DNA from: Deltaproteobacteria bacterium
Lineage (GTDB): Bacteria; JAGRBM01; JAHCIT01
Assembly (NCBI GenBank): GCA_026129095.1
Contig: JAHCIT010000003.1
Location: 248,001-312,000, forward strand
DNA: 64,000 nt
Direction: 5' to 3'
The notes under the pieces were generated by a model that did not search any database, was not told the DNA's origin, and saw only the letters and a list, made by a program, of their open reading frames with translations. Position numbers and translations under genes: made by a program. The number at the start of each line of letters is the position of its first letter. Position 1 is the stretch's first letter. Below are positions 55,601-64,000 of the stretch, piece by piece.

Positions 55601-56890
55601 CATCTCCTTCGTTCCCGTGTTGTAACCTGTGATCTGCCTTGCAATCCACCGGTTAGGAGCCGACGAAGCATTCCCTCCCGTAAACACGACCCAGCGACCC
55701 TGATAGTTTGTGCCGCTCGTCGTCGTTGCCCGGAAAATCGCTGTCGTGGGTATCGTCGCCCCGGACACTGCCGTCGTCAGATCAGCCGGGGTATTGCAGC
55801 TAGTCACATAGTCCATGTTGAAGATGCGGTCTCCCCGGTTAGCAGCACACCGGCCAATGTAGTCAACATCCCATTGGGGCAGCTCCTGCCGTGCTGGCTG
55901 GGCTGTTTGCCCATAACCAACCGACTGTTCGCCGTCAGTCAGATAGACGATGAATGTCTGGCGGCACCGGAATGCCGGATCGGCCGGTATGGTCGCCTTG
56001 TTGGCACCGACCCCTTTTTCGAGCTGTGTCGCCCGGACGTGAGCGTCCTTGTAATCATCCCGGCAGATATAGGAGTTGTTGGGAGCGCCCATCGGAGCTT
56101 CCACATCGGCCCAGTTGATCGTCGGTCCCGCGTGGTTGAACCCTGTCGTCCAGTCGAATCTGCCCAGCTCCATTTCCTCGTACGTAAACTCCGGGTACGT
56201 GAACGTCCCCCAGATGAGTGGCGGCTTCAGCTTCATCACCGGGTGCTTGATCGGCGGCGAAGCAAGCTCATTGGTCGCAAGCCGCTTGAACCCGTCGTTC
56301 ATCCCCTCCTCGCCGATGATCCAGCAGCCTACATCCAGTAAATGTGAAGAGGTCGGTGTCCAGTCATTGGTCGGCGTATTGCGGATGAGCTGTTTCATCT
56401 GGCCCAGGTTGTCGTTCCGGAACTGGACGCTGTGGATGGAACCGGCCTGCGGGGAGAAGCTGAGGCCATCCACACTCCCAGTCCCGCCACCCGAAAACCG
56501 GCCAATCGCAAAGCGGACCTGGGCACCGAAAATGTCGATGATGCTGGTGCCGCTGTCGGAGTTGTCGCTGGCACCCTCGAAACCGGAGAGCACTTCGCGC
56601 ATGACGTCGGCGCGGCAGCGGCAAGGCGGCGGATTGCCGCCCGAAGGACCGCCACAGCCGTTACCGACGGTACAAGCCTGGCCCGGAGCATGCGGAATAT
56701 CCCGCGTGGTCATGGAGCCGGAGGTGTCCAGAGCAAGGAACACGTTGGGCTCCACGTTGGAGTCAGCGAAATACGGCACGTCGGCCACGGCTCCCGCCGG
56801 GAGCGGTCCTCCCAGAATGGCCGCCGCCGCGAAAAATGCCGCGCATGGCACCATCAGCCGTTTCAGTGAGATTTTTTCCTGCATAAACAT
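52607..56890 (-). CDS. pilY1: PilY1-like pilus tip protein (vWA plus C-terminal beta-propeller)
   Basis: Large exported protein of type IV pili, probably at the pilus tip as adhesin and priming factor. Signal peptide of about 36 residues (ending AGAVA then D). The N-terminal half is a von Willebrand A-like domain with MIDAS Asp55-x-Ser57-x-Ser59 (LALDTSGSM). The C-terminal half is the PilY1 propeller: TIVYVGANDGFLHGF, VLIGGLRGGGFSYYALDVTD, and the calcium-loop region LLLDRTDNGFVDNILLGDIE, followed by an EF-hand-like DLNNNGGLDGDD. Length 1427 residues, longer than the Pseudomonas homologue (about 1160). It is last in the operon, 51 bases after PilX. Confidence 0.93.
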   Translation of the reverse strand: MFMQEKISLKRLMVPCAAFFAAAAILGGPLPAGAVADVPYFADSNVEPNVFLALDTSGSMTTRDIPHAPGQACTVGNGCGGPSGGNPPPCRCRADVMREVLSGFEGASDNSDSGTSIIDIFGAQVRFAIGRFSGGGTGSVDGLSFSPQAGSIHSVQFRNDNLGQMKQLIRNTPTNDWTPTSSHLLDVGCWIIGEEGMNDGFKRLATNELASPPIKHPVMKLKPPLIWGTFTYPEFTYEEMELGRFDWTTGFNHAGPTINWADVEAPMGAPNNSYICRDDYKDAHVRATQLEKGVGANKATIPADPAFRCRQTFIVYLTDGEQSVGYGQTAQPARQELPQWDVDYIGRCAANRGDRIFNMDYVTSCNTPADLTTAVSGATIPTTAIFRATTTSGTNYQGRWVVFTGGNASSAPNRWIARQITGYNTGTKEMTFASPWPALPQPNDPFVIVTQNSEAGRLLLPCIYSYSLDCRIASCTTNQWFNSPVQVKRRGWLQNRVGQDRRLVYTLDGLVDVPGRSGWVGAATTCNANTSTFVENWGPGVRTVLSALRQSTYLPAGKLRQATHNLDPNPGPGIMTYVVGLVAPTNAPLKIANDVAARFGGTDATPTDPEKCLQMNDDGGEAYTAYSAQELTDALTKAIQCIIKGSYTRAAPAFVVSGAGFSSSQEVNAYFEITADSVWWMGHLVTYKFSELARASQTNTAPIPDFDAGQVLTNRATSDPRDLYISLNPIHIPTAVNPANKALGSQIGEPVNPAIDPSKFIPFTVDNKTQIQPLLGGATVAETETVIEFLRDEDGPGGTDIKFEDGSVKTWALGPIVNSTPVIVEAPFFDPFIGGNNAKYVDFINNNEIRPTIVYVGANDGFLHGFVLEDPLAGIKSNTLKPGHEMFGFMPREAARRMKESMRGVVFSVDGQVTVSNVQFLGNDVTSEDDDTFHTVLIGGLRGGGFSYYALDVTDPTSPSFLWEVSHPNMARTFSRPNISRFRVVNNPVDDASVVVSRWLFAVGGGFNAARTDDNDAFLVNPGDCGYYTSTDTTCWANAGKTIVNPAPTTTDPINPAYPAQCPGGATPEGLCVNGVDNTIIVSPQPPAPGLPDLGQQDVGNWVFIFDIERGILYQNIRVPDLPAAQDPRFNSVPGEMLLLDRTDNGFVDNILLGDIEGRLWKIVVSDPDPVKWRKDLNNNGGLDGDDSPCLMFDPLMPNIFNPAPGWMAELKRRPIFYAPAATEDCNGDINLFFGTGDLAQPNDITNWDYLYALKDRNRKGCGTLDGGDAALVDFECPADSGYFGVSDETEAKVAQMFPLRLRYKGEKILSSPVIFNGDMFITTFIPELALPSDLQSVDGCSSGKSSVIKAPAVCCHPKILTGQDDLLQYEEPGALLPPPVRTPQGTVASPSAIQVLQGNELPPPLEEFHKQVPARWFNVIGQEFIP

Positions 56891-56941
56891 CGCTACTCTC
56901 CTGCTCTCGTCAAAAGGCGCCCGCGCCCCTGTGTCATCAGA

Positions 56942-57703
56942 TCAGTAAATGCACCCGGTGCTGGAATAAATGGTCCGGATGTATTCGATATCCAGATAGT
57001 TGGAATAGTACCGCTGGTCGTTCTGCGGCAGGTTCATCACAAACAGCCGGATGCCATACGTGCATTCGTCGCCCTGCCGGCCCTGCTGCTTGCCGACCTT
57101 GCTCGTCTTGATCGGAAGGACCGGATCGTAAAGCGCCATGACCGCACGCGTCTGGCCGCACGGCTTGAGCGGATCGCCGTCGTCGAACGTCATGGTGGGC
57201 TCGCCCTGGAAACGGGCAAGTGCCTGCGCTTCACGCTGGCGAAAGGCCTGCCAGTCCGGATCCTGTCCGCAAGCCGAAGATGGCGGGCACATGTCCGCCC
57301 CTTCCTCGTAACAGGTGGCCGGATCTTCCGGCCCGCTGGGAGCCACAACGTCACCGGCCGGCAGATAACTGGACATGTTGACCGTGTACATCGTCCGGCA
57401 TTTGTAGGCTCCGCCCTTGCGGGCCAGCACAATCTTCCAGTCGCCCAGGTTGTCAATCAGGTACTGCGATACCCGGTCACGGCAGTCCGCACGGGCAATG
57501 AACTTGCGCTCCGCCGATGCGCCCGCAAGGCCGACACCGGTGATGCTGAGGGTTCCGGCGGCCATGCCGGTCAGCATGAGCAGCATGCCCATCACGATAA
57601 CCATGGCGACGCCGCGGGAGGATCCGCGCCGCCTGAATTTGCCTGTAATGAACCGTTTCATGTTCGGTACTCCGGATTTCATGCCGTCGCCAGACACCGG
57701 CAT
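56942..57703 (-). CDS. pilX: PilX-like minor pilin assembly protein
   Basis: Minor pilin-family component, 253 residues. The N-terminal PilX region RGSSRGVAMVIVMGMLLMLTG forms the hydrophobic helix after a basic stretch; the prepilin-like Gly/Glu processing site is atypical, as is common for PilX. The soluble part is Cys-rich. The ATG shares its A with the pilW stop (TGATG). An alternative ATG at 57661 has a better ribosome binding site (GGAG 9 bases upstream) and gives a more typical N-terminus; either is possible. Confidence 0.85.
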   Translation of the reverse strand: MPVSGDGMKSGVPNMKRFITGKFRRRGSSRGVAMVIVMGMLLMLTGMAAGTLSITGVGLAGASAERKFIARADCRDRVSQYLIDNLGDWKIVLARKGGAYKCRTMYTVNMSSYLPAGDVVAPSGPEDPATCYEEGADMCPPSSACGQDPDWQAFRQREAQALARFQGEPTMTFDDGDPLKPCGQTRAVMALYDPVLPIKTSKVGKQQGRQGDECTYGIRLFVMNLPQNDQRYYSNYLDIEYIRTIYSSTGCIY

Positions 57704-59118
57704 CAGATACCCGTCCCTCCAAGGTCGTTGAAGCGGAAACTCTTCAATGGCGCGGTCAGTGTGTAGGAGATGCGGGCCATGTTGTTGATGCCGTTGTATT
57801 CCGGGATTTTCTGTGTGCGGTTCGACAGAACCGGGAACGTCGTGGTATCCGACGTCGCACCGCTCATGCGGGCCGTCGCGAACAGGAATGAGAACCGCAT
57901 CGTGGTGATGTCCGCCGTGATCGGCTCGGCACCCAGGATCACCGGAACCGGATACTCGATCTCCGATATACCCAGTGCACCCGGACGGGGGATCGGCATG
58001 GACGGATCGGACCCGAAGAAATACTCGATCTGCATGTCCTCGATGTTGTCGGCCACGATGGTCACGGCTTCCTTGTCCGGAAACTCCGGCCCCGTATAGT
58101 CATAGCGGGCGAGCATCGGGAACCCGCCGCCAGACGGGCGCATGATGTAATAGGTGTGCATGAATACCATCGAGGCGATGGTGCATTTGGTCCGTGCAGT
58201 TCCAGAGAGCCCAAGAAGTGCGTCCCGTTCGCTCAAGGCGCCGTCACAAGTGATCACTCCGCCGCCGGTATACTGGTTAAACAGCGGGTCTGATGAATCG
58301 TAATACGACGGGATAGACCCGCCCGTCAGGCCGCTGACGGTCGTGATCTCCTGCATCCACCGGTTAAAGGGCAATGCCTGTTCAACGGCATAGGAAACAT
58401 TATAGGAGTTGATTTCAGGCCCCGGTTCCACAGCGACGACGCGCACCATCCGGTAGCGGGACGTCTGGACCCGGCCCTCCCCCAGAGCCAGGGACCGGAC
58501 GACCATCAGTTGCCCTACATCCGTGGCCGAAATGCCCGGGTAGTAGTAGGACCGCTCGTCAGCCCGGAACAGCCGGTTGAAGAACTCAAACACGTTCGTC
58601 CGGTGCACGGAACCGCCGGCGTCGATGGTCCCGGCGCCAGTCACCGCCGACGCCCGGCCCATCGGGAAGTAGGTGAGTGTCAGCAAGCCAGCGCCATTGT
58701 CGGAAACCACGACCGCCGTGGGCGATGAAGCACCCACCAGCGTCACCTCATCGGAATCCGCCGCTCCACCGTCTCCCAGTGTCGAGGTTTCTGTCTCTTT
58801 TCCAAACTCATCGCCGGTTACCTTGCGCGGAATGACCGCCACGCCGAAGGTGGACTTGCCCCCTTCCCGGTTGAAGATGACGCCGGAGCCCGCATTGTGA
58901 ACGCTCTCGGTAACGAGTGAGGCCGCATCGCGGGCATTCTGGTAAAGCTGCGCGACCGATTGCCGCGGCATCCAGGCGCGGATGCCACCAACGAGTCCCT
59001 CGGCGGCACCTGCCACAATGATCGACAGCACACCCAGCGACACCATCAGTTCGATCAGCGAGAACCCGTGGTCTCGCCGGTTCTGAAACCGGTTTCTCAT
59101 GCGATTAACAATTTCCAT
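57703..59118 (-). CDS. pilW: PilW-like minor pilin
   Basis: Type IV minor prepilin, 471 residues, long for PilW. The processing and methylation site is HGFSLIELMVSLGVLSII with Glu at +5. The C-terminal domain is large and contains several Gly/Thr-rich loops. It lies between PilV and PilX, matching the order fimT-pilV-pilW-pilX-pilY1 seen in other proteobacteria. Confidence 0.9.
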   Translation of the reverse strand: MEIVNRMRNRFQNRRDHGFSLIELMVSLGVLSIIVAGAAEGLVGGIRAWMPRQSVAQLYQNARDAASLVTESVHNAGSGVIFNREGGKSTFGVAVIPRKVTGDEFGKETETSTLGDGGAADSDEVTLVGASSPTAVVVSDNGAGLLTLTYFPMGRASAVTGAGTIDAGGSVHRTNVFEFFNRLFRADERSYYYPGISATDVGQLMVVRSLALGEGRVQTSRYRMVRVVAVEPGPEINSYNVSYAVEQALPFNRWMQEITTVSGLTGGSIPSYYDSSDPLFNQYTGGGVITCDGALSERDALLGLSGTARTKCTIASMVFMHTYYIMRPSGGGFPMLARYDYTGPEFPDKEAVTIVADNIEDMQIEYFFGSDPSMPIPRPGALGISEIEYPVPVILGAEPITADITTMRFSFLFATARMSGATSDTTTFPVLSNRTQKIPEYNGINNMARISYTLTAPLKSFRFNDLGGTGI

Positions 59119-59136
59119 TGCGTTCAGTCCTCACAG

Positions 59137-59778
59137 TCATGGCCCCCCCGGACCGGCTATCCGGTTTACACTGTCCACGACCCAGAAAACTCCCTCGGTT
59201 TTCCAGCCGGAAGGATCACTCAGCGTGTAAGCGACCTCATAGGTATTGGGCATCAGCGGATTACGTGAAAGCCCGCCATTCAGCTTGTGTCCCGGCGGGC
59301 AGTCGGGATGGGTATCGCTGAATGGAGTGGGAACACAGTTGGGCAAACCCTGCTGGTCCTTGCGCTCCGGGCTGCACACCCCCCAGAACTGCATCTCCAG
59401 CGTGTAACCGTGAAGAACCGCTCCTTCCTCGATTCCGCCGGGAGGGTCCATCATGTTTTCCACGACCGTGCCGGCGTCCATCTTGTCATAGCTCGCAGGC
59501 TCCGCATCAGTCGTGCAGGTATACGCCGTATCGACACCGATGGAATCCAGATAGGCCCTGGGCACGTTCTGGAGCTGCCCGATCCGGTCCTGGAGCGCTG
59601 CTACAGCCGTTGTCAGGTAGTAGGTCTGCTGGTTCTGCTTGACGGCGAGGTCCGACATGCCAATCACACCGAGCACGCCGATAATGAAAATGGCCGATGC
59701 CGCCAGCAGTTCGATCAGTGAGAAACCACCGGAACGCTCACGCCGCCATCGTGCATTTTTCCGGTCCGGCTGAGTCTT
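59137..59778 (-). CDS. pilV: PilV-like minor pilin
   Basis: Minor prepilin of 213 residues. Prepilin signature GGFSLIELLAASAIFIIGV with +5 Glu. ATG at 59778 is chosen because AGGGAG lies about 11 bases upstream; a TTG 11 codons earlier is possible but unlikely. The C-terminal region contains VSRNPLMPNTY-type (here GLSRNPLMPNTYEVAYTL) sequence typical of PilV. Confidence 0.88.
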   Translation of the reverse strand, partial: KTQPDRKNARWRRERSGGFSLIELLAASAIFIIGVLGVIGMSDLAVKQNQQTYYLTTAVAALQDRIGQLQNVPRAYLDSIGVDTAYTCTTDAEPASYDKMDAGTVVENMMDPPGGIEEGAVLHGYTLEMQFWGVCSPERKDQQGLPNCVPTPFSDTHPDCPPGHKLNGGLSRNPLMPNTYEVAYTLSDPSGWKTEGVFWVVDSVNRIAGPGGP

Positions 59779-59820
59779 CATCTTGGTCAACACTCCCTGC
59801 AGAAGGCGCAAAAAATCGCG

Positions 59821-60513
59821 CTACTTCATGTAGATTTCCCACGTTCCGTTTTCGAAGCCGTAGACCACCGTCCGGCCGTTCTGGCGCATGACAATGGACC
59901 GGCCCATGTAATCCAGCGGAACTCCCTCATTCATGATCCGCAAGAACAGGGCGTCGGTCAGGGGCGTGACCTGGTTGACAAGGCCGCCTCCCCCAAATGC
60001 AACGGCGTTCGCGGGGTCCGGTGCACTGGGGATTTCGAAATTGACTCCATCGGCCTCGGGCACATGCGCCACCCCGTCATTGGGACCGGTTCCGTTGGGG
60101 CTTCCGAATTCGATCCAGCGTGAACTGTTGCAGCCCGCCGTATTGAGCGACGTGGTCGTGCATGCCTCATCCGCGTCGATCTGCAGGTTGCCGTTGCGGT
60201 CAACCACGCGCACATAGGCCCGGTTGTTCGGCTTGATACCGCCAGCGCCATCGCATTCGTACCCGAACCAGAACACCACGTTCCATGAATTCGCCCGCGC
60301 ACTGCTGCGGGCCGCCGACAGTTCGCCGGCAATCAGACGCGTGTATTCGCTCAGTGCAGCCGGACACCGGTTCGACGTATATGCCGTGCCGACGGCAGCC
60401 ATGATCGCGATAATGGCCACCACAACCATCAGCTCGATCAGCGTCATTCCGCTCTCGCTCCGGCGGCATGCCCCCCGGCGGCTGGGCTTCCTGGTAGAAC
60501 CTGAAAACTGCAT
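59821..60513 (-). CDS. FimT/GspH-like minor pseudopilin
   Basis: Minor pseudopilin of 230 residues with prepilin site ESGMTLIELMVVVAIIAIMAA and a GspH/FimT beta-rich C-terminal domain (LSEYTRLIAGELSAARSSAR, then NSWNVVFWFGYEC). Four Cys in the soluble part may form disulfides. ATG at 60513 follows GAAGAG by 10 bases; the GTG at 60519 is too close. It is the first minor pilin gene after the regulator genes, separated by about 240 A+T-rich bases. Confidence 0.88.
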   Translation of the reverse strand: MQFSGSTRKPSRRGACRRSESGMTLIELMVVVAIIAIMAAVGTAYTSNRCPAALSEYTRLIAGELSAARSSARANSWNVVFWFGYECDGAGGIKPNNRAYVRVVDRNGNLQIDADEACTTTSLNTAGCNSSRWIEFGSPNGTGPNDGVAHVPEADGVNFEIPSAPDPANAVAFGGGGLVNQVTPLTDALFLRIMNEGVPLDYMGRSIVMRQNGRTVVYGFENGTWEIYMK

Positions 60514-60755
60514 CTCCACGCTACTCTTCCCTAGACCCGCCCGTCTTCCCGGGCATAAAGACCTGTGAACGGATGTTAATTGCCAAGCAATGACCGTTCC
60601 GCCAGGTCGATGTTGCTAACTCATTGAATTTAAAGGATAAATTATGTCGCGGAGCGTTATTTAATACCGAATTTCCAGGTATGTATGCAGCATCGTCCGA
60701 CTACAGTTGCGCCGCGGAGTGCAAAGATTGCGCGATTCAAGTGCGCGGCGCGTCA
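60514..60755 (-). promoter_or_regulatory. A+T-rich promoter region of the minor pilin operon
   Basis: About 240 bases between the sigma-54 activator and FimT. It is clearly A+T-richer than the surroundings. Inverted repeats ATTGC-CAA-GCAAT (60579-60591) and AATTTA/TAAATT (60627-60632, 60638-60643) could be operators. I searched for a GG-N10-GC sigma-54 promoter in the direction of FimT and found none in good register. Confidence 0.45.
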
Positions 60756-62198
60756 TCAGCCCTCTCCCCGCATGCGCTGGAGCTTATATAAAAGCGTCCG
60801 ATTGGCGATCCCCAGTATCTTCGCCGCCTGCGCGCGATTCCCTCGCGCCTTGTCGAGTGCTCGCCGGATGAACAGTTCCTCGATCGTTTCCACCGCCCTC
60901 GGTATCGAAAGGTCCGTACCGAAATTGATGACGATCGCACCCTCCTGGTCAGCCGGGCTTGCCCCACCCGGCAGCGCGGCCGGAACTTCCGCAGCCGGAG
61001 CAGCCACAGAACGCGCGAACGGGAGGTCGGACTCGGTGATCATGTCACCTTCACACAGCACGACAGCCCGTTCGATGGAGTTTTCGAGTTCGCGCACGTT
61101 GCCGGGCCAGCCGTAGCGCCGCAGGGCATCCTCCACCCCAGGGGCGAATCCGTTAATCAGCCGGCCGTGCCGTGTGCTGAATTTTTCAAGGAAGTGGGCC
61201 GCGAGCGGCATGATGTCGCCCCGCCGCTCCCGAAGCGGCGGAATCCGGATCGGGAACACATTGAGCCGGTAGTAGAGATCGTCCCGGAACCGGCCCGCCG
61301 CCACTTCGTCCTCCAGGTTTTTCAGCGTGGCGGCGATGATCCGGACATTGATCTTGCGCGGCTGGGTATCGCCAACCCTGCGTATCTCTTCCTCCTGGAG
61401 TACACGGAGCAGCTTGACCTGGAGCATCGGTGGCAGTTCGCCGATTTCGTCCATGAAAAGCGTGCCGTTGCTGGCTTCTTCGAAAAGTCCTGTCTTGTCA
61501 CGAACGGCATCGGTAAACGCACCCTTGACGTGTCCGAAGAACTCGCTCTCCAGCAGGTTCTCTGGAATCGCGCCGCAATTGACCGCCACGAACGGCCCGC
61601 TCCGCCTGTCCGACATCTCGTGAATGGCCCGGGCGATCATTTCCTTTCCGGTACCGGATTCACCCAGCAGAAGCGCCGTCGTCTTGTATTTTGCCACCCG
61701 TTCCACCGTCGCCATGACGGATTTCATTTCGGGGCTGATGACGATCATCGAACGGGTAAGGTCAGCCGGCTGCATGCCCGGACCGGCGGGCGGCACGGTA
61801 GAGACGTTTGCACGCTTCCGGGCCTCGGCCTTCTTGACCACCAGCAGGATTTCCTCGGCCCGGAACGGTTTTGAAATATAATCGTGTGCGCCGAGCCGCA
61901 TGGCCTCGTTCATCTGGTCGTTTCCGCCGTAGGCGGTGATCATGATAACGGTCGCGCGAATCCGCTCGTCCCGGATCCGGCGCAGCATCTCCAGCCCGTC
62001 CATCTGCGGCATCCGGAAATCGCTGATGATGAGATCATATGGCCGTTTCCGCAGCGCATCGAGAGCGTCGGCGCCGTTGGCGACCGCATCCACCTCGTAG
62101 CCCTGCTTCTTCAGCACGGCTCCCAGCATGATCCGGATATTCTCCTCGTCGTCCACGACGAGAATCCGTGTATGAGCCTGGCTGGCGGCGTTCGCCAT
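60756..62198 (-). CDS. Sigma-54-dependent response regulator, PilR-like
   Basis: NtrC-family activator of 480 residues. Receiver (about 10-125) with phosphoacceptor Asp60 in LIISDFRMPQMDG. AAA+ domain with Walker A LLGESGTGKEM, sigma-54-contact loop GAFTDA (the consensus is GAFTGA), Walker B GTLFMDEIGELP and the arginine finger region RFRDDLYYRLNVFPI. The C-terminal Fis-type HTH is NRAQAAKILGIANRTLLYKL. It follows the sensor kinase by 5 bases. Regulation of pilin genes is inferred from position. Confidence 0.92.
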   Translation of the reverse strand: MANAASQAHTRILVVDDEENIRIMLGAVLKKQGYEVDAVANGADALDALRKRPYDLIISDFRMPQMDGLEMLRRIRDERIRATVIMITAYGGNDQMNEAMRLGAHDYISKPFRAEEILLVVKKAEARKRANVSTVPPAGPGMQPADLTRSMIVISPEMKSVMATVERVAKYKTTALLLGESGTGKEMIARAIHEMSDRRSGPFVAVNCGAIPENLLESEFFGHVKGAFTDAVRDKTGLFEEASNGTLFMDEIGELPPMLQVKLLRVLQEEEIRRVGDTQPRKINVRIIAATLKNLEDEVAAGRFRDDLYYRLNVFPIRIPPLRERRGDIMPLAAHFLEKFSTRHGRLINGFAPGVEDALRRYGWPGNVRELENSIERAVVLCEGDMITESDLPFARSVAAPAAEVPAALPGGASPADQEGAIVINFGTDLSIPRAVETIEELFIRRALDKARGNRAQAAKILGIANRTLLYKLQRMRGEG

Positions 62199-62203
62199 GG
62201 TGT

Positions 62204-63724
62204 CTACCGCTCCGCCACCGGCAGGCGCATCAGGAATACCGTGCCTTCGGGAGAACTGCGCTCGACCTGGAGACTGCCGCCGTGAGCCTCCACAAGCCGT
62301 GCCGATATGGCGAGGCCCAGCCCGGTCCCTTTGCCCGGCTCCTTGGTCGTGAAAAACGGATCAAAAATCTTCACCAGATCCTCCTGCCGGATTCCGCTCC
62401 CATGGTCTCTAACCCGTGCCTCGACCCAGCGGCCATCCTGTGAATCGGAAATCCGGATGTCGAGACGGCCGCCTGACCCCATTGCGTCGGCCGCATTCAG
62501 CATCAGGTTGATGAAAACCTGTTCGATCTGTCCGGGCTCACCGGCAACGCGGCTGCTGGAACTGCAGCTATAGTCCACCGTAATACCATCGAACAACCCG
62601 CGGCCCCGGCACAGTTCCACCGCCTGCGCGGCAACCTGACCCGGTTCGAACCGCAAATCCCCGCGGGAACCGGCCCGCGCATAGTCCAGCAGCCCCCGGA
62701 TGATCCGGTCGGTCCGTGCCAGTTCGTCCTGCATCCGCCTGACGATATCGGCACGGGCGGCCGGTTCCAGTGTCTCGTCATCCAGAAGTTCCGCAAAACC
62801 GGTCAGCGCGGCAAGCGGGTTTCCGACCTCATGGGCAATCCCCGCCGCCAGCCGCCCGATGCCGGCCAGCTTTTCGGCCTGAATTGTCTCGTCACGTGCC
62901 TGCCTTATGGCCTGGTTGGCCTGCTCCAGTTCCTGCATCCGCCGGCCCAGTTCGGCGCTCTTTGTTTCCAGGGCCGCCGTCATCACGTTGAACTGTGCCG
63001 ACAGCTCACCCAGTTCGCGGCAGGTCCGCTCATTCACCCGGACCCCGAAATCACCCGCCTCGACCCGCCGCATCGATCCGATCATGCGTGCAAGGGGGTT
63101 TTCCACGAGGGTGCGGAGCCGCCACCAGCCCAGCCCCGTCAGCAGCACCACCAGCGCAACGAGATAGGCAAGCAGCCAGGGGCTCCGCAGGTCACCGAAG
63201 AATGCGGGTTCCCTCGGGTGTCCCCACATTACGATCATACGCGCAGGGCGGCGGGCTTCGTCATGTCCGGCAAAGGCGACCGCATGAAACGGGATGGGCG
63301 ACCACCACGGGCCGATACGCAACGGTGGCGTGGGACAGTCGCCGGTGCGAAAGCAGATTTCGCCGTCGGCGGCGAAATCCTGGACTTCATCCCGCGGAGC
63401 ACCGCCGCCGGACAGATGGTTCCGTTCCCCCGCCCGGTACCATGCCCAGCCGCGAACCAGCCCTTCGTCCAGGGCCGGGCCCAGCAGGAGCTTGATCCGT
63501 TCACGGGGAGGCCGGCCAGCCAGTTCGTCCTCATGCACGGAGGCCGCCACCGTCGCCGCCAGCGTCGTGGCCTCGGCGTGATCGCGCCGTACATTCGAGC
63601 GGTAAAGGACTATTGTCAGCACCCCGACGACGAGAAACAGGATGAGCAGCAGCAGCCAGCCCAGTTCCAGAAGAACATGGTCGGCCAGCGGCCGGTTCCG
63701 GTCGCGCTCGCGTCCCCAGTTCAC
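62204..63724 (-). CDS. Membrane sensor histidine kinase, PilS-like
   Basis: Sensor kinase of 506 residues. Two membrane helices (about 18-42 and 185-205) enclose a periplasmic sensor of about 140 residues. HAMP ([18 protein letters not shown]), a coiled coil, the H box [18 protein letters not shown] box [14 protein letters not shown]1 VRDHGSGI and G2 GTGLGLAI complete the kinase. The GTG start overlaps the stop of the prepilin peptidase gene as GTGA, so it is coupled to pilus assembly. It pairs with the adjacent sigma-54 activator. Confidence 0.92.
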   Translation of the reverse strand: MNWGRERDRNRPLADHVLLELGWLLLLILFLVVGVLTIVLYRSNVRRDHAEATTLAATVAASVHEDELAGRPPRERIKLLLGPALDEGLVRGWAWYRAGERNHLSGGGAPRDEVQDFAADGEICFRTGDCPTPPLRIGPWWSPIPFHAVAFAGHDEARRPARMIVMWGHPREPAFFGDLRSPWLLAYLVALVVLLTGLGWWRLRTLVENPLARMIGSMRRVEAGDFGVRVNERTCRELGELSAQFNVMTAALETKSAELGRRMQELEQANQAIRQARDETIQAEKLAGIGRLAAGIAHEVGNPLAALTGFAELLDDETLEPAARADIVRRMQDELARTDRIIRGLLDYARAGSRGDLRFEPGQVAAQAVELCRGRGLFDGITVDYSCSSSSRVAGEPGQIEQVFINLMLNAADAMGSGGRLDIRISDSQDGRWVEARVRDHGSGIRQEDLVKIFDPFFTTKEPGKGTGLGLAISARLVEAHGGSLQVERSSPEGTVFLMRLPVAER

Positions 63725-64000
63725 AGCAACCTCTGCATCAGGTTGACCATCCCCAGCCGGAGCAGCAGTTCGATCTTCCCGCCGCCCAGAAACACCACAA
63801 AGGTTCCAGCGGCCAGGTACGGACCGAACGGTATCTCGGTAAACCGGCCAGCCCGGCCTGTGGCAATGAGCACCAGCGCCACGACGAAACCGGTCAGCGA
63901 CGCAGCCAGAATGGCCACGCAGACGCCGAGTGGCCCCAGCAGCGCGCCTGCCAGCGCCATCAGCTTGACGTCCCCCATGCCAAGCCCCTCACGGCCGGTC
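63721..64000 (-). CDS. pilD: Prepilin peptidase, type A24 (5' end beyond window)
   Basis: C-terminal part of a type IV prepilin peptidase (aspartic, membrane). The reading frame at the right edge gives REGLGMGDVKLMALAGALLG, which contains the second catalytic Asp motif (GMGDVKL), followed by membrane helices and GRAGRFTEIPFGPYLAAGTF. About 90 residues lie inside the window; the rest is upstream. It would cleave the prepilins encoded just downstream and is coupled to the sensor kinase. Confidence 0.9.
   Translation of the reverse strand, partial: TGREGLGMGDVKLMALAGALLGPLGVCVAILAASLTGFVVALVLIATGRAGRFTEIPFGPYLAAGTFVVFLGGGKIELLLRLGMVNLMQRLL

Noticed and set aside
60514-60755. Sigma-54 promoter before FimT
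   Set aside because: TGGC and TTGC blocks near 60585-60610 on the minus strand are 3 bases too far apart for a -24/-12 element.

Overview
The window reads as a chromosomal segment of a GC-rich, Gram-negative, respiring and motile bacterium with a Deltaproteobacteria-like gene style (Myxococcota or Desulfobacterota sense). The pointers are a mfd / three-PPIase / pdxA operon, type IV pilus minor pilins with a large PilY1, a sigma-54 PilS/PilR-like pair, a bacteriohemerythrin and two complex I operons. This placement is inferred from gene style only. No insertion sequence, phage gene or CRISPR array was seen.

Layout. 1-7441 (minus): a chemosensory operon read HEAT-repeat protein, cheR, cheY-like receiver, cheA, cheW, then an MCP cut by the left edge. 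7568-9684 (plus): a YrdC/Sua5-type protein, a DUF1015 protein and tRNA-Glu(UUC). 9685-10245: gene-free DNA with two helically phased GTGG repeat arrays around a CRP/FNR-like palindrome. 10246-11618 (plus): glutathione peroxidase and an alpha/beta hydrolase. 11609-12999 (minus): an HTTM-type membrane protein and an unknown partner. 13048-20737 (minus): mfd, two PpiC-type lipoproteins, a SurA-like chaperone and pdxA. 20901-24076 (plus): thioredoxin, bacteriohemerythrin, a double-receiver PilZ protein and an M42/M20-like peptidase. 24081-25352 (minus): an Fe-S oxidoreductase. 25414-26969 (plus): a sodium/solute symporter with a 38-residue membrane ORF.

27082-52504 (plus) is the core of the window: two nuo (respiratory complex I) operons head to tail. 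Operon 1 is ABCDHI, then about 300 bp with a terminator-like hairpin, then JKLMN; it has no E, F or G. Operon 2 is ABCDEFGHJKLMN and has no I, although every other subunit is present. The two sets are clearly diverged, so this is not a recent duplication. NuoI1 is the only local candidate to complete the electron wire of the second complex. Further oddities are an 18-histidine insert in NuoL1, an extra two-helix insert in both NuoH proteins, and a short NuoG2 that keeps all its cluster ligands but lacks most of the C-terminal domain.

A strong bidirectional terminator (52554-52583) ends operon 2. 52607-64000 (minus) is a type IV pilus cluster read prepilin peptidase (cut by the right edge), sensor kinase, sigma-54 activator, FimT, PilV, PilW, PilX and PilY1. 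The chemosensory operon, the PilZ protein and the pilus cluster together suggest a surface-motile organism. The two nuo operons suggest flexible electron input to the quinone pool.
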